Source: Pyrrhoderma lamaoense (lineage: Eukaryota > Basidiomycota > Agaricomycetes > Hymenochaetales > Hymenochaetaceae). From it: a stretch of DNA of 64,000 bases. A model generated the notes under the pieces. The model was not told the origin of the DNA. It ran no database searches and worked only from the letters and a program-made list of their open reading frames with translations. The translations under genes were made by a program, and so were the position numbers. The first letter of the stretch is position 1; each line of letters begins with the position of its first letter. Location: positions 62,001 through 126,000 of the forward strand of contig NBAZ01000002.1 in assembly GCA_002794735.1 (NCBI GenBank). The letters are read 5' to 3'. Below, in pieces: positions 62,765-64,000 of the stretch.

Positions 62765-63198
62765 ATGAATGAGTCTACTTGAGAACGCGAAAGAAGAGTA
62801 TGCTGAAAGTAACGGGGAGACTACTATCGTCAATAGCTCGTTCCTCTGAGTGTATATCCCGACCAAGCTCCGTTTTCCTACATTCCAGCGCAGATGGCTA
62901 TCCACGAAGAAGATAATTGTATACAATCACCAGATTGTATTTATCAAGGGCAGAAAGCCAGAATTTATGCGTTGAATGTCGTCCTTGTGTGAGATACATG
63001 TATATAACAAGCTCCCAACTACGTGATAAATAACCAGAAAGATGAGCCTATTGAACACGCACTAAATGGAGGCATCATCAGATGGGTGGGCTGAGTACGA
63101 TCCGAGTCCGAATCTGAGTCTCCTTTTTGATCTCAAATCCTATCCAACAACGGGAACATCTACTTCATGGGTCATCTCTGGCCTTTCCCTTTTCTTGT
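62765..63198 (+). pseudogene. Small three-exon gene relative (unit C), nonsense mutation
   Basis: It matches the gene at 55725 but the first exon reads ATG AAT GAG TCT ACT TGA, so translation would stop after five codons. Exon 3 has also lost bases near 63050-63075. Pseudogene. Confidence 0.55.
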
Positions 63199-63522
63199 GA
63201 ACACCAATAAGCGAAAGCTGTCCGGTTTGATTAGTTGAGAATCTTCTTTACCATTTACAAATATTTGGTTCCATGTGGCTGTGTTAGTAGTCACTACAAG
63301 ACGTCAGTTAATGTGACTACTACTCGCACCGTAGCGGACGCCTGAGCTGGCTTTTATTGGAGTTCTGGCCATCATCTATATCAACGCACACCTCATCATG
63401 CCCATCGGGACTCATCACACACTCTCTCTTATCCCTCATCCACCATCTCCATCATTATCCCCTTAATCGACGTTAACAATAGCTCCCTCTCGACTTTGAA
63501 AGTGTACGACTATCCCCCAAGG
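63191..63522. promoter_or_regulatory. Region upstream of the last gene
   Basis: About 330 bp between the end of the array and the membrane-protein start. No clear element is identified; the sequence becomes more C-rich toward the ATG. Confidence 0.3.
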
Positions 63523-64000
63523 ATGTCATCAATCTGTCCGGACGGCGTCCTACCAGGCCGACCCGACATCGAAGGCATCGGCACCCGAGTAGCCACCTAC
63601 GCCCAAGTCCTCCTCGCAATCCTCACCATCTCCATCCAACCCGCCGTACAATCCTTCGACGCCTGGTGGGCCGTCCTCGTCACCTCCCTAGGCCTCCAAT
63701 TCGCCGCAATCGCACACCGCTTCGACTTGACTCTCTTTCACGCCCTCGTCGTCAGCTGGCTTGCCTTCCCGATCTTCGCCATGTCCTGGGTGTATATCTT
63801 CGTCCATTGGAGGGAGAGGGAGATGCCTAATGAAATTATGCTCGCCACGCATGTTCATGGTTTTTTGTTCATTGGGTATGTGTATCCCGTCATTGTTAAT
63901 GTTATTGCCCACGGTTGTGTTGCACTTGTTGAACCGTTTCTTTTTCTTCTTCTTCTTGTAGTTATGGTCTCTGGGTCTGGAGCACTGCGCCAAGCTTTGG
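63523..64000 (+). CDS. Multi-pass membrane protein (5' part)
   Basis: Start MSSICPDGVLPGRPDIEGIG at 63523; the form CPDGVLPGxPDIxGIG with a following helix is typical of a fungal membrane protein family of unknown function. Predicted helices: VATYAQVLLAILTISI, WWAVLVTSLGLQFAAIAH, LFHALVVSWLAFPIFAMSW and the next beginning at FLFIGYGLWVW. One intron (63876-63961) has GT/AG ends and preserves the frame. The gene runs off the end of the window. Codons end mostly in C or G, unlike the AT-rich genes before it, which suggests strong expression. Confidence 0.75.
   Translation, partial: MSSICPDGVLPGRPDIEGIGTRVATYAQVLLAILTISIQPAVQSFDAWWAVLVTSLGLQFAAIAHRFDLTLFHALVVSWLAFPIFAMSWVYIFVHWREREMPNEIMLATHVHGFLFIGYVYPVIVNVIAHGCVALVEPFLFLLLLVVMVSGSGALRQAL

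Larger units (their letters stand above)
53449..63190. repeat. Composite tandem array of about three units
   Basis: Three related units follow one another: about 53449-56199, 56200-60069 and 60070-63190. The unit order is: (1) a 430-bp segment beginning CGTTTCTTTAAGTGACGGGG (53454, 56177, 60069) and ending CAATCTTTTTCAGGCCATTA; (2) a tRNA-Met scrap and GTAGGCGGG flank; (3) a relative of the 297-aa gene at 42218; (4) a spacer with GTGAATCGTGATTT; (5) a zinc-finger-type gene; (6) a small three-exon gene. Units differ by deletions and by which genes are intact. The unit looks like a segmental duplication; I see no transposase, reverse transcriptase or terminal repeats. Confidence 0.75.

Noticed and set aside
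53449..63190. A transposon explanation for the array
   Set aside because: No transposase, reverse transcriptase, inverted repeats, LTRs or target-site duplications were seen.

Overview
The window is nuclear DNA of a filamentous or dimorphic basidiomycete, most likely Agaricomycotina. The reasons are genes split by many short GT-AG introns (mostly 45-90 nt), an AT-rich composition, and protein families typical of that group: DUF6534-type seven-helix membrane proteins, an MLKL-like four-helix-bundle adaptor joined to a degenerate kinase, a cellobiose-dehydrogenase-type GMC oxidoreductase, and a UPF1-like helicase with a long N-terminal region. No prokaryotic, viral or plasmid features were seen. 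Family names come from remembered motifs; no database search was run.

Layout. 1-5.4 kb: 3' end of a GMC oxidoreductase, an intact protein kinase, a small conserved gene on the minus strand and a possible membrane protein. 6.1-14.1 kb (minus strand): a Rif1-like telomere/replication-timing protein and a GEN1/XPG-type structure-specific nuclease, both readable only by changing frame many times. 14.5-19 kb: a small broken gene, then about 3.8 kb without recognisable genes. 19-26 kb: an intact ten-exon phytanoyl-CoA dioxygenase-like gene, a SET-domain methyltransferase and the MLKL-like/pseudokinase gene. 26.8-35.3 kb: four tandem, intact DUF6534-type genes. 35.8-40.7 kb: an SDR-fold NAD(P)-binding protein and, divergently, the UPF1-like helicase. 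41-46 kb: an intron-containing tRNA-Met(CAT) followed by a 297-codon gene of unknown function, then decayed coding fragments. 46.8-53.2 kb: a glutathione S-transferase with a tRNA-Glu-like sequence antisense in one intron, an alpha/beta hydrolase and a choline-phosphate cytidylyltransferase-like gene. 53.4-63.2 kb: a composite tandem array of at least three degenerate units carrying a tRNA-Met scrap, a relative of the 297-codon gene, a C2H2 zinc-finger gene and a small three-exon gene. 63.5-64 kb: 5' end of a multi-pass membrane protein.

Two patterns stand out. First, about ten genes (CDH-like, kinase, SDR, PhyH, four DUF6534 and others) splice into clean reading frames, while Rif1, GEN1, SET, MLKL-like, helicase, GST, hydrolase and CCT-like genes need repeated single-base frame changes, almost all in the same (-1) direction, with motifs otherwise well kept. 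Assembly deletions are the simplest explanation, but the uneven distribution deserves a check. Second, the 41-43 kb locus and the 53-63 kb array share a duplicated tRNA-Met-plus-gene module that has been rearranged into new chimeric genes.
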